A DNA stretch of 17,842 nucleotides from DASXMX01 sp036794395 (GTDB lineage: Bacteria > Planctomycetota > Phycisphaerae > Tepidisphaerales > Tepidisphaeraceae): positions 1-17,842 of the forward strand of contig DAIRGS010000144.1 of assembly GCA_036794395.1 (NCBI GenBank), given 5' to 3'. Each line of letters opens with the position of its first letter. The first letter of the stretch is position 1. Under the pieces are notes generated by a model, which was not told the origin of the DNA, did no database searches, and saw only the letters and a list, made by a program, of their open reading frames with translations. This document shows positions 1 through 7,053 of the stretch, one piece after another. Both the position numbers and the translations under genes were made by a program.

Positions 1-3000
1 CTGTTGTCGTGGGCGTCATTAACTAATACGCTTCCGAACATCATTACACCGGATAACGTGCAAACCAGTTATCCGGATGTCGCCGGGACGATGCTGATGC
101 TTTCCGACGGCTCGGTGATGATCCAGGGCAATCGAATCGGTCAGTTCTCATCCGTCCCAAGCCCATTTGTTCGCTGGTACGGACTGACGCCGAGCGCTAC
201 CGGCAGTTACTCGCAGGGAACATTTTACCACCGTCCCTCAATGCTGCTGGGGCGGCTATATTTTGCTACCGATGTGCTTCGGAACGGGAAAGTGGTGATT
301 CTTGGCGCCGAAGGCACCGACCCAAACGCAACCTTCACCCCGATCGGTGAAACGTACGACCCCACGCAGCCATTCGACCCAAGTGATCCTACGGCCGGTT
401 GGTCGCCGATCACGGATAGTGCCGGCGACTCGAACAGCGCCATCATCAGCAGTCTTGACGAGTCGCCCTCCGAAGTGTTATCCGACGGGACGATTCTTAT
501 CGACAACAAGGGAGTCACGCCGACCCAGATCTATAATCCTTCTTCGACAGGCCAATGGTTCGGAGGTTCCAGCCTCCAAAAAATTCGGCCCAGCGGAGAA
601 CAGACCTGGGTCAAGCTCGCCGATGGTAGCATCCTGGCGATGGAAGTGGACAGCCTGGGAAACAGCGTGGCGGAACGTTTTTTTCAAGGATCGGATTACA
701 CGCAAGATCACTGGGACGATGAGGGCGCGGTGGTTGACGGGAGCGGCAACGCGATTCAATTATGGACGGTCCACCCGGCCGCTCCCACTGTGGTCGAAAC
801 CGGCGCGGGGGTGTTGCTACCGGATGGACGCGTGTTTTTCACGGGTAGCACCGGCGAGACAGCGCTGTATTCTCCAACCAACACTTGGGCGCGCGGCCCT
901 GATATCTCTGATCCCGCAATTTCTGGCAGCTTGTATGGCGCCCTCGATGCGCCGGCGGCCGTGGAACGCAATGGAAAGGTACTCTTCGCCGCGGGATCTG
1001 TAGCTGCATATGGCAATTCCACGCGCCTCTTTGAATACGATCCGGGATCAAACACGATCGCCCCGGTGGACATGACCAACGGCCCGGATCTCAGCAACAC
1101 GATCCCCTATACGCTTCGCATGCTCGATCTCCCCAATGGCCAGATTCTGCTTTCGGTAGGTACAGAGCAGCTTTGGACTTTTACTCCATTCGGCGGCTCA
1201 ATACGTTCCACACGGCCAACGATCAGCAGCGTGGTTGGCAACGGCACTTACATGCTGACGGGCACGCAGTTGAACGGTCAATCTGAAGGTGCGACGTTCG
1301 GCGACGATGGCCAGATGGCGACGAATTTTCCGATTGTTTCACTCACGGATGCGTCAGGCAACGTGCATTACGCAACCTCGCTCTTATGGAGCAGCACGGG
1401 CGTTCAGACGGGAAGTCAAACGGTGACGACTGATTTCACCACGGATGTAGGACCGGGCCCTTATCTCCTAACAGTCAGCGCCAGCGGGATCGTCTCCGAC
1501 AGCGCTCTGTTTATTGAAATGGGCGGAACGACCGATCATTACACGCTCCGCGTGGACCCAACCATTTCGACCCTGGTTGACGTGGTGAACGGCGCGGGCA
1601 CAGTGTCCACCGTCGCAAAGAGTTCCTTCACGAAGATCATCGTGGCCGCGGATTCCAGCGCCGCGGTCCTTACGGTTGACCTGATTAATGGCAATCCGGT
1701 CCCCGCGCAAGCCACCGACATTTTCGGCCAACCGATTCCGAACACAGGTGGGCTCAACTTAACCGGCGCAGGCGGAACGCTCAAAGTCGAATCGTATAAC
1801 AACGAGGTTTCCGCGATCGCCGCCGCCGGGTTCCACATCGGCAGCAGCCCCGTCGCCTACAGCAATGTAGCATCCCTGGTATTCGACGTGATCGGCGGCA
1901 CCTTCGCCCCCGGCGGAAACGTCGGCCTCGGCGCGCCGGTGACGATCAACGATTCTTCAACGGTGACGTTCCCGGCGGGGTTCAATCAAGACCTCGCGGC
2001 GATGAACATATTCTCCGGCGCAGTTGCGAGAATGCCGAACAACTCGTCGCCGGACTTATATAAACTTACTTTGAGCGGACTGACGATCGCCGCCACTGGC
2101 ACTCTGGACCTGTGGAACAATGCGATGCTGTTGAAGTATGTCACCGGGTCCGATCCCATCGCGACTATTCAGAGTTACTTAGCGAGCGGGTACCATGCAA
2201 CTGCGTGGGATGGGGACAGAATCGTGACCGGGGCCGGCGCTGCCAACACCAGCCGCACCACGGGCATCGGCTACGCCGACTCCGCCACCGCCCCGACCGT
2301 CAACACGACACCCAACAGCATCGAACTAAGGTACACGCTGTACGGGGACGCAAACCTGGATCACTCGAATCCGGGCTCAAGCGAGACGGTGGACATTTTC
2401 GATCTGAACGCGATGCTGCCGCACTTCAACACGAACGGCAATGCCTGGACCAGCGGCGATTTCAATTACAGTTCCAACGGCGCGACGGATATTTTCGACC
2501 TCAACGCGCTATTGCCGAACTTCAACCACGCTCTGGTTTCGTCGGCGTCGCCGGCGTTGAGCATTTCCGGGCAGACGACCTTCGCGGTGGGCGGCAGCCC
2601 GCTGTGGATCGCGATGGCGGATGTGAATGGGGATGGGATCGCGGACGTGATCGTGGACCTGCCCAATTCGAACAGCGTGGCGGTGCTGCTGGGCAACGGC
2701 AATGGGACGTTCGGGGCGGCGACCACGTTTGCCGCGGGGGGCACGGGCACCGGAGCGATCCGGATGGCGGACGTGAACGCCGATGGCAAGCTCGATATCG
2801 TTGCCTCGAACCTGGGCTCGAACAACATCGCAGTGTTGCTGGGCAATGGGAACGGGACGTTCCAGGCCGCCGGCACGTTCGCGGCCGCCGCTCCGTGGGC
2901 GATGGTGGTGGCGGATGTGAACGGGGATGGCAAGCCGGACATTGTCGCCAGTGATTTTTACGGGTCGGCGGTGGATGTGCTGCTGGGCAATGGCAATGGG

Positions 3001-3594
3001 ACCTTTGGGGCGCAGCAAACCTATGCCGCCGGTCCGTTTTCGTATTCGGTGGCGGTGGGGGATTTGAACGGGGACGGCAAGACGGACGTGGTGGTTGCAG
3101 CCGGCTTCGGGCATAATGTCAGCGTGCTGCTGGGCAATGGCAACGGGTCGTTCGGGGCGGCCAGCACGTTTGCCACCGAGTCGGTGGGGTATGCCAATAC
3201 GGTCGCGGTGGCGGATGTCAATGGGGACGGCAAGAGTGACCTGGTGGTTTCGAACCTGTCGAACTTTGGCAGCATCAGCGTGCTGTTGGGCAATGGGGAC
3301 GGGACGTTTCGATCGCAGTTGGCGTTTGATGCCGGCACTTACACGCGGGATGTGCATGCCGTGGATATCAATGGGGATGGGAAGATGGATCTGGTCGCGG
3401 TCAATACCAATGACAACGACGTGTGCATTCTGCTGGGCAACGGCGATGGGACGTTCCAGGCGGAGCAGACGCTGGCGGTGGGAGCGCACCCGTGGTACGC
3501 GGCAATCGCGGACGTGAATGGGGACGGGAAGCTGGACATCGTGGTGGCCGATTACGGGGGCAACAGGATATCGGTGCTGTTGAATATGTTTTAA
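1..3594 (+). CDS. Giant secreted protein: kelch-like propeller, dockerin-like segment and seven FG-GAP/VCBS repeats (5' partial)
   Basis: The frame is open to the window edge, so the true start is probably upstream; TTG at 4 is the first start-like codon and no signal peptide is visible. Numbering from that codon, residues 30-400 hold seven motifs of the type LxDGxVxxxG (near 35, 95, 161, 207, 274, 323 and 377), as in kelch/galactose-oxidase-like seven-bladed propellers. Residues about 400-505 look like the Ig-like domain that often follows such propellers. Residues 510-775 are beta-rich and unassigned. Residues 778-843 carry two dockerin-like calcium loops (GDANLD..., GDFNYSS...), each followed by DIFDLNA. 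Residues 860-1196 hold seven FG-GAP/VCBS repeats with DVNGDGKxD calcium loops and LLGNGNGTF, enough for a second seven-bladed propeller. Likely exported and involved in surface adhesion or carbohydrate/protein binding. The domain calls are firm, the role is not. Because all seven N-terminal blade motifs are present, probably little more than a signal peptide is missing. Confidence 0.9.
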   Translation: MLSWASLTNTLPNIITPDNVQTSYPDVAGTMLMLSDGSVMIQGNRIGQFSSVPSPFVRWYGLTPSATGSYSQGTFYHRPSMLLGRLYFATDVLRNGKVVILGAEGTDPNATFTPIGETYDPTQPFDPSDPTAGWSPITDSAGDSNSAIISSLDESPSEVLSDGTILIDNKGVTPTQIYNPSSTGQWFGGSSLQKIRPSGEQTWVKLADGSILAMEVDSLGNSVAERFFQGSDYTQDHWDDEGAVVDGSGNAIQLWTVHPAAPTVVETGAGVLLPDGRVFFTGSTGETALYSPTNTWARGPDISDPAISGSLYGALDAPAAVERNGKVLFAAGSVAAYGNSTRLFEYDPGSNTIAPVDMTNGPDLSNTIPYTLRMLDLPNGQILLSVGTEQLWTFTPFGGSIRSTRPTISSVVGNGTYMLTGTQLNGQSEGATFGDDGQMATNFPIVSLTDASGNVHYATSLLWSSTGVQTGSQTVTTDFTTDVGPGPYLLTVSASGIVSDSALFIEMGGTTDHYTLRVDPTISTLVDVVNGAGTVSTVAKSSFTKIIVAADSSAAVLTVDLINGNPVPAQATDIFGQPIPNTGGLNLTGAGGTLKVESYNNEVSAIAAAGFHIGSSPVAYSNVASLVFDVIGGTFAPGGNVGLGAPVTINDSSTVTFPAGFNQDLAAMNIFSGAVARMPNNSSPDLYKLTLSGLTIAATGTLDLWNNAMLLKYVTGSDPIATIQSYLASGYHATAWDGDRIVTGAGAANTSRTTGIGYADSATAPTVNTTPNSIELRYTLYGDANLDHSNPGSSETVDIFDLNAMLPHFNTNGNAWTSGDFNYSSNGATDIFDLNALLPNFNHALVSSASPALSISGQTTFAVGGSPLWIAMADVNGDGIADVIVDLPNSNSVAVLLGNGNGTFGAATTFAAGGTGTGAIRMADVNADGKLDIVASNLGSNNIAVLLGNGNGTFQAAGTFAAAAPWAMVVADVNGDGKPDIVASDFYGSAVDVLLGNGNGTFGAQQTYAAGPFSYSVAVGDLNGDGKTDVVVAAGFGHNVSVLLGNGNGSFGAASTFATESVGYANTVAVADVNGDGKSDLVVSNLSNFGSISVLLGNGDGTFRSQLAFDAGTYTRDVHAVDINGDGKMDLVAVNTNDNDVCILLGNGDGTFQAEQTLAVGAHPWYAAIADVNGDGKLDIVVADYGGNRISVLLNMF
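2581..3594 (+). repeat. Tandem repeat array encoding seven FG-GAP/VCBS units
   Basis: The codons for (V/I)LLGNGxGTF recur at 2683, 2833, 2977, 3124, 3280 and 3427, with a truncated last copy (gtgctgttgaa) at 3574. This gives a period of 144-156 nt, always a multiple of three. Similarity is visible at DNA level (gtgctgctgggcaatggcaa and close variants), suggesting growth by in-frame duplication. The array lies wholly inside the large secreted-protein gene. Confidence 0.9.
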
Positions 3595-3611
3595 GGAAGA
3601 TATTCAATTGC

Positions 3612-3941
3612 ATGACCCTCGCCTTGCCCATTCTCGCCGCTCACATGGTCGGCGACTATCTCACTCAAACCGACTGGATGGCGGAAAATAAGCTCAAAAG
3701 CTGGAAAGCGCTGACGCTGCACGTTGCCGTCTACACGACCTGCTTCATTCCTGTCGTACTTCTGGCCCGCCTCGCCGTGGAGCCCGCGTGCCTGTTCCTT
3801 GGACTCATCTTCGTGACGCACTGGATCACCGATTCCCGCCGCTGGGCCAGCGGCGACAAATGGCCGCCCAAACCGATTCTCGTCGACCAGACCATCCATA
3901 TCACAACTCTGGCTATTCTCACCGTTTCATTTGGCTTCTGA
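3612..3941 (+). CDS. DUF3307-like small integral membrane protein
   Basis: A 109-residue protein whose N-terminus (LAAHMVGDYLTQTDWMAENK) matches the DUF3307 pattern of histidine, Gly-Asp, Gln-x-Asp-Trp and a following Lys/Asn-rich turn. Further conserved-looking polar motifs are LHVAVYT, HWITDSRRW and DQTIHI. Hydrophobic stretches near residues 35-52, 56-72 and 92-108 suggest three or four membrane segments. It is short for the family, some members of which carry extra C-terminal sequence. ATG at 3612 was chosen because the protein then begins at the family's usual N-terminus; an AAGGA at 3593-3597 overlaps the preceding stop codon but lies about 14 nt from the ATG, which is long. The gene starts 17 nt after the giant secreted-protein gene, so the two may be co-transcribed. 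The function of the family is not established. Confidence 0.8.
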   Translation: MTLALPILAAHMVGDYLTQTDWMAENKLKSWKALTLHVAVYTTCFIPVVLLARLAVEPACLFLGLIFVTHWITDSRRWASGDKWPPKPILVDQTIHITTLAILTVSFGF

Positions 3942-3988
3942 TCTCTGCCTTTCATCAAAGACCCAGGGCAATCGCATCTGCCGTCTCT

Positions 3989-4065
3989 GGGAGTGCGAGA
4001 CTCCCGCCGAGCGCATTTTTTCAGGGCACATTGGCTCGGCCGGAGCCTCGCACTCCCGCAATGTG
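3989..4065 (+). repeat. Long imperfect inverted repeat in the intergenic region (REP/BIME-like or terminator)
   Basis: Two 24-nt arms, 3989-4012 and 4034-4057, are reverse complements with two mismatches, separated by 21 nt containing a run of six T (about 4016-4021). Each arm also has its own small palindrome: GGGAG...CTCCC in the left arm (3989-4005) and GGCTC-GGCCG-GAGCC around the right arm (4033-4047). In addition CACATTG (4027-4033) can pair with CAATGTG (4059-4065), giving an alternative hairpin. It lies between the DUF3307-like gene and the next operon, where a bidirectional terminator or a dispersed palindromic repeat would fit. The rest of 3942-4218 shows no convincing gene or promoter. 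Confidence 0.7.
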
Positions 4066-4209
4066 TCACGGGCACCCTGATCAGAGATCGAGACAAAGCA
4101 GGAATTAGTTGCCTTTTAGCCGTTAGTTTAGTTACATTGATCGCGCAATTCTGACACGTTTTCAGACCGCGCAAGTACCGCAATAAGCTGAAGTGTGCGC
4201 GTCAGCATC

Positions 4210-4214
4210 GGGGA
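4210..4214 (+). promoter_or_regulatory. Ribosome binding site deciding the start at 4219
   Basis: GGGGA sits four bases before ATG 4219. The upstream in-frame GTG at 4195 has no comparable purine-rich site, so ATG 4219 is preferred. Confidence 0.55.
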
Positions 4215-4218
4215 CAAA

Positions 4219-4539
4219 ATGGAAAGCCGTGAGGGCCGCCAGATTGTGGAGGAGATTCTCCGGCAGATGTCCGGATCGGACGAGCACGCCATTTCCCCGC
4301 CCGTGCTGAGTGCGATGACCGAAGTGGCCCGCAGTCATTCACCCGATACGGTCGTTGACGAAGTTGTGGTCGCCGAACTGGTAGGCGCGGCACTGGGCGC
4401 ATCTCAACCGACCTTACTCTCGCCCGGCAATTTCAAGCAAATGTGCAATTGTATCGCCCACAGTCTCTGCGAAGATCCCTCAGCCGCACCGCGTTTAACG
4501 GTGTTTTGGCATCAACTCGTTGCTCTACGAGGAACATAA
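4219..4539 (+). CDS. Unrecognised 106-aa protein coupled to the sigma factor gene
   Basis: I do not recognise this family. It is a soluble, probably mostly helical 106-residue protein with no signal peptide or membrane segment. Visible features are an acidic/helical N-terminal half and a cysteine cluster near the C-terminus, CNCIAHSLC (C76, C78, C84), with nearby H81 and a later W97-H98. GTG 4195 would add eight residues, but ATG 4219 has the better ribosome binding site. Its stop codon TAA (4537-4539) shares one base with the ATG of the sigma factor gene (TAATG), so translation of the two is probably coupled. That arrangement is common for a sigma factor and a partner that binds or controls it, so a role as a cognate regulator is possible, but nothing in the residues proves it. 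It could equally be a T6SS-linked protein of another kind. Confidence 0.7.
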   Translation: MESREGRQIVEEILRQMSGSDEHAISPPVLSAMTEVARSHSPDTVVDEVVVAELVGAALGASQPTLLSPGNFKQMCNCIAHSLCEDPSAAPRLTVFWHQLVALRGT

Positions 4540-5294
4540 TGGGCTCGATGCCGACACGATCATCGCACGCTTCTGCCCCGACTGGGGCAACCGTTGATCC
4601 GGCTCCCAACGCCCAACAACTGGTTCACTCTTGCCAGGGCATGGTTCGTTCCCTGGCCTGGAAGATCAAGCAGAAATTGCCTCCGCAAGTCGATTTGGAT
4701 GACCTGATCGGGTACGGCCAACTCGGCCTGGTGCAGGCCGCTGGGGATTTCGAGCCCGATCGAGGCGGCCTTTTCAGCACGTATGCCTATTACCGCATTC
4801 GCGGAGCCATTCTCGATGGCCTCTCCCAAATGGCGTGGTTCAGCCGCGCCGATTTCCATCGAGCCCGCTACGAACGGATGGCCGGTGAACTACTGGAAGC
4901 TGAATCGTCCTCGCAAGGCTCTCCCGCCCCCGAAGGCGACCGCCCACTCGCAGCTGAAGCCGGTTGGTTTGCTGACTTGGCGGCTAAATTGTCGATGGTC
5001 TACCTCGCCTCCGGAGCCGAAAGCGGAAACGGCGCCACTCTGGTCGACGGGGGCATCGCCCCTCCCGCGCAGGTCATCGCATCTGAAATGCGCGAAAAGC
5101 TGATGGAAATGATCGCAGCGCTCCCACCGGCAGCCCAGGCCCTCATACGCGGAACCTATTTCGAAGGTGTCACGCTCCAGGAAGCCGGCAAACGGATGGG
5201 CATCAGCAAAGCATGGGCGAGCAGACTGCACGCCCGGGCGTTAGCCCAGTTATCGCGGTCAATGTCCCGGGCGACGCACGCCGAAAACTGTTAG
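4539..5294 (+). CDS. FliA/WhiG-type sigma-70 family RNA polymerase sigma factor
   Basis: 251 residues from ATG 4539, preceded by a GAGGA site. Region 2 spans about 27-103: core-binding and -10 recognition sequences include VDLDDLIGYGQLGLVQAA, FSTYAYYRIRGAILDGL and a WFSR turn where FliA has WVPR. This is the RIRGAxLD signature of the sigma-28 (FliA/WhiG/SigB-like) group rather than of housekeeping or ECF factors. Region 4 spans about 187-238, with the helix-turn-helix VTLQEAGKRMGISKAWASRL that would contact the -35 element. The linker at 115-185 is long and poorly conserved compared with FliA region 3. ATG upstream at 4443 in the same frame would overlap the preceding gene and adds non-conserved sequence, so it was rejected. 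The gene ends 6 nt before tssA, so it heads the T6SS operon. I infer a role in transcribing T6SS or related genes. It need not be flagellar: no motility genes are present here. Confidence 0.88.
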   Translation: MGSMPTRSSHASAPTGATVDPAPNAQQLVHSCQGMVRSLAWKIKQKLPPQVDLDDLIGYGQLGLVQAAGDFEPDRGGLFSTYAYYRIRGAILDGLSQMAWFSRADFHRARYERMAGELLEAESSSQGSPAPEGDRPLAAEAGWFADLAAKLSMVYLASGAESGNGATLVDGGIAPPAQVIASEMREKLMEMIAALPPAAQALIRGTYFEGVTLQEAGKRMGISKAWASRLHARALAQLSRSMSRATHAENC

Positions 5295-5300
5295 ACATCT

Positions 5301-6404
5301 ATGAGTTCGCAACCTGTTCTGGATTTCGAAAAACTACTGGCTCCCGTCGATGGCCCAAACCCATCGGGCACAAATCTGCGCGGCGGCGCGGGTCGTGAGG
5401 TGTACGACCAGATTCGCGGCGCACGCAACCAGGCGCGCGTGCGTGAAAAACCCCAGATGATGGGCGACCCCAATGCCGCCCCTGGCGTGCCCGAGGAATG
5501 GTCGATTGTCTGGGATAAATGCGTCGAAGCGATCGCGCAAAAATCCAAGGATCTGGAACTGGCGACCTATCTGATTGAGGCACTGGTGCGCTTCCAGGGG
5601 TTCGCCGGCCTTCGCGATGGGTTTCGCCTGTATCGTGAATTGGCCGACCGGTATTGGGACACCGCATACCCTTCAGATGAGGGCGATGGCCCGGCAGGCC
5701 GGGTCGCGACGATGGGCGGGCTCAATGGCGATGCCACCCGCGATGGCGCATTGCGATTTCCCCTGTTCCGCGTCCCCTTAACCGACGAAAAAAGCGGATC
5801 TTTATCCGCGTTTCAATACGAATATGCCCTATCCATCGAGCAGTTGCCTTCCGAACGAAAGCAGCAGCGCATCGATAGCGGCCACGTGAGCCTCCAGACT
5901 TTCGAAGCCGCGGCGCGGGCAACCAACTCGCCGTTCGCGGCCCAGTTGAACGCCGACATCAATGAATGTGCGCAGGAATTTGATAAATTGGCGGTCCTGC
6001 TTGAAGCCAAATGCGGCGCTGATGCACCCACTTCGAGCAAAATCCGCGAGATGCTCCAGAAGTCCCGGACGATCGTGGAAAGCCTCTACAAGGACCGGCT
6101 GGTTATGAACGCACCCCCCACGCAACCAGAAACAGGCCCGGGTGGTACCACTTCGCTGCCCCCCGAGCCCACCGGCCCCATTTCAAGCCGCGAGCAGGCT
6201 TTCAAAACAATCGAGGAAATAGCCCAGTTCTTTCGAAGGACCGAGCCGCACAGTCCCTTGATCTACGCGCTCGAGCAGGTGGTTCGCTGGGGCAAGTTGC
6301 CCCTGCCGGAACTGCTGTCAGAACTGATCCAGGATGATGGTGCGCGTTCACGGCTTTTCGAGCTGATCGGAATTCGACCAAAAGACAACTCAGACGGTTC
6401 GTGA
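5301..6404 (+). CDS. tssA: Type VI secretion protein TssA (ImpA)
   Basis: 367 residues. The N-terminal ImpA domain begins at about residue 8 with LLAPVDGPNPSGTNLR and contains the family pattern of WDKCVEAI, LELATYLIEALVRFQGF and YWDTAYPSDE. The C-terminal portion from about 295 holds the conserved AFKTIEEIAQFFRRTEPHSP and VRWGKLPLPELL. A variable, Pro-rich linker (about 273-293) joins the two. TssA proteins work at the baseplate or distal sheath end to prime and cap tail assembly in the cytoplasm. ATG 5301 lies 6 nt after the sigma factor stop; there is no strong Shine-Dalgarno site, so translation may depend on coupling to that gene. It is the first T6SS structural gene of the cluster, as impA is in rhizobial imp loci. 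A 118-nt gap follows. Confidence 0.95.
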   Translation: MSSQPVLDFEKLLAPVDGPNPSGTNLRGGAGREVYDQIRGARNQARVREKPQMMGDPNAAPGVPEEWSIVWDKCVEAIAQKSKDLELATYLIEALVRFQGFAGLRDGFRLYRELADRYWDTAYPSDEGDGPAGRVATMGGLNGDATRDGALRFPLFRVPLTDEKSGSLSAFQYEYALSIEQLPSERKQQRIDSGHVSLQTFEAAARATNSPFAAQLNADINECAQEFDKLAVLLEAKCGADAPTSSKIREMLQKSRTIVESLYKDRLVMNAPPTQPETGPGGTTSLPPEPTGPISSREQAFKTIEEIAQFFRRTEPHSPLIYALEQVVRWGKLPLPELLSELIQDDGARSRLFELIGIRPKDNSDGS

Positions 6405-6441
6405 CGAAACGCGAATGTTTAGGTACGCTAGATCGCACATA

Positions 6442-6468
6442 TTTGGGAATCAGGTCTTTCGGGAATGA
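6442..6468 (+). repeat. Pair of short direct repeats upstream of tssB (possible operator)
   Basis: TTTGGGAATCA (6442-6452) and TTCGGGAATGA (6458-6468) match at 9 of 11 positions and start 16 nt apart. They lie immediately upstream of the candidate promoter at 6474. Such spacing could serve a dimeric regulator, but chance is not excluded. Confidence 0.3.
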
Positions 6469-6473
6469 CGGTA

Positions 6474-6500
6474 TAAAACTAGTCGCACAGTTAACGATCG
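6474..6500 (+). promoter_or_regulatory. Candidate sigma-28-like promoter for tssB
   Basis: TAAA at 6474-6477, then exactly 15 nt, then AACGATCG at 6493-6500. The FliA/sigma-28 consensus is TAAA-N15-GCCGATAA, so the -35 core, the spacing and the CGAT core of the -10 match while the flanks of the -10 do not. It sits in the only large gap (118 nt) of the T6SS operon and would start transcription about 15-20 nt before the tssB ATG, just ahead of its GGAGG. A FliA-type sigma factor is encoded two genes upstream. The overlapping TATAAA (6472-6477) could instead be a housekeeping -10, but no -35 at suitable spacing is visible. Confidence 0.45.
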
Positions 6501-6510
6501 GCCCAGCGCC

Positions 6511-6515
6511 GGAGG
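6511..6515 (+). promoter_or_regulatory. Strong ribosome binding site of tssB
   Basis: GGAGG seven bases before ATG 6523. It is the strongest Shine-Dalgarno match among the T6SS genes here, in keeping with the high copy number of sheath subunits. Confidence 0.7.
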
Positions 6516-6522
6516 TACGAGT

Positions 6523-7029
6523 ATGGCTGCCAGTGAATCCACTCACGAAAAACTCAAGCGCGTGCGAAAGCCGCATGTGCACATCTCCTACGAAGTCTTC
6601 AAACCCGATGGCGGGATGGAAGTTCGCGAACTTCCGTTCGTGGTCGGCGTGATGGGCGATTTCTCGGGTAACCCGACGACACCGCTCAAACCCCTAAAAG
6701 AACGCAACTTCATTGAGATCGACCGCGATAACTTCGACGACGTCATGCGCCGCATGACGCCGGGCCTGAACATGAAGGTCGAGAATACCCTCGCCGGCGA
6801 CAACTCTGAAATGGCCGTCAACCTGAAGTTCGAGTCGATGACCGACTTCAATCCCGCGGCCATTGCCGAGCAGGTTCCTGCCCTCAAAAAGCTTCTTGAA
6901 ACGCGCGAGCAGCTCAAGGCGTTGCTGGACAAGGCCGATCGCTCTGACAAGCTCGAAGGTCTTCTCGAGCAGATCCTCTCGAACAACGATCAAATCAAAA
7001 AAGCATCAGGCGAACTGGGCGCCAAGTAA
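6523..7029 (+). CDS. tssB: Type VI secretion sheath small subunit TssB (ImpB/VipA)
   Basis: 168 residues, the usual length for the family. Diagnostic sequence includes VHISYEVF near residue 22, the LPFVVGVMGDFSG block at about 38-50, KPLKERNFIEIDRDNFDDVM, and LKFESMTDFNPAAIAEQVP at about 105-123, followed by a helical C-terminus with LLETREQL. TssB pairs with TssC to form the cytoplasmic contractile sheath around the Hcp tube. Its start is fixed by the GGAGG at 6511 and by the conserved N-terminus. A candidate promoter lies directly upstream, and tssC follows after 24 nt. TagJ, encoded three genes downstream, is known in other species to bind TssB. Confidence 0.96.
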   Translation: MAASESTHEKLKRVRKPHVHISYEVFKPDGGMEVRELPFVVGVMGDFSGNPTTPLKPLKERNFIEIDRDNFDDVMRRMTPGLNMKVENTLAGDNSEMAVNLKFESMTDFNPAAIAEQVPALKKLLETREQLKALLDKADRSDKLEGLLEQILSNNDQIKKASGELGAK

Positions 7030-7053
7030 TATTCGCGAAGGGTGAAGTGTCTT

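Noticed and set aside
302..1003. Open frame of 233 codons on the + strand inside the first gene
   Set aside because: Arg/Pro/Ser-rich out-of-frame translation; the overlapping frame encodes clear propeller motifs.
2509..3489. Long open frame on the - strand across the VCBS repeats (326 codons)
   Set aside because: It mirrors the repeat periodicity of the sense gene; translation is His/Arg/Pro-rich with no family resemblance. A GC-rich repeat shadow.
2683..3580. Regularly spaced repeats that might suggest a CRISPR-like array
   Set aside because: Period is 144-156 nt, repeats are imperfect and in-frame, and they encode FG-GAP/VCBS motifs.
3731..4183. Open frames on both strands over the intergenic region
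   Set aside because: Compositionally odd translations (Arg/Ser/Pro-rich), no ribosome sites, and they run across the inverted repeat and the DUF3307-like gene.
4443..4538. Earlier in-frame ATG for the sigma factor
   Set aside because: It would overlap the upstream gene by nearly 100 nt and add sequence unrelated to sigma factors; ATG 4539 has a GAGGA site and a TAATG junction.
6472..6477. TATAAA as a housekeeping sigma-70 -10 box
   Set aside because: No plausible -35 is found 16-18 nt upstream; kept only as an alternative to the sigma-28-like reading.
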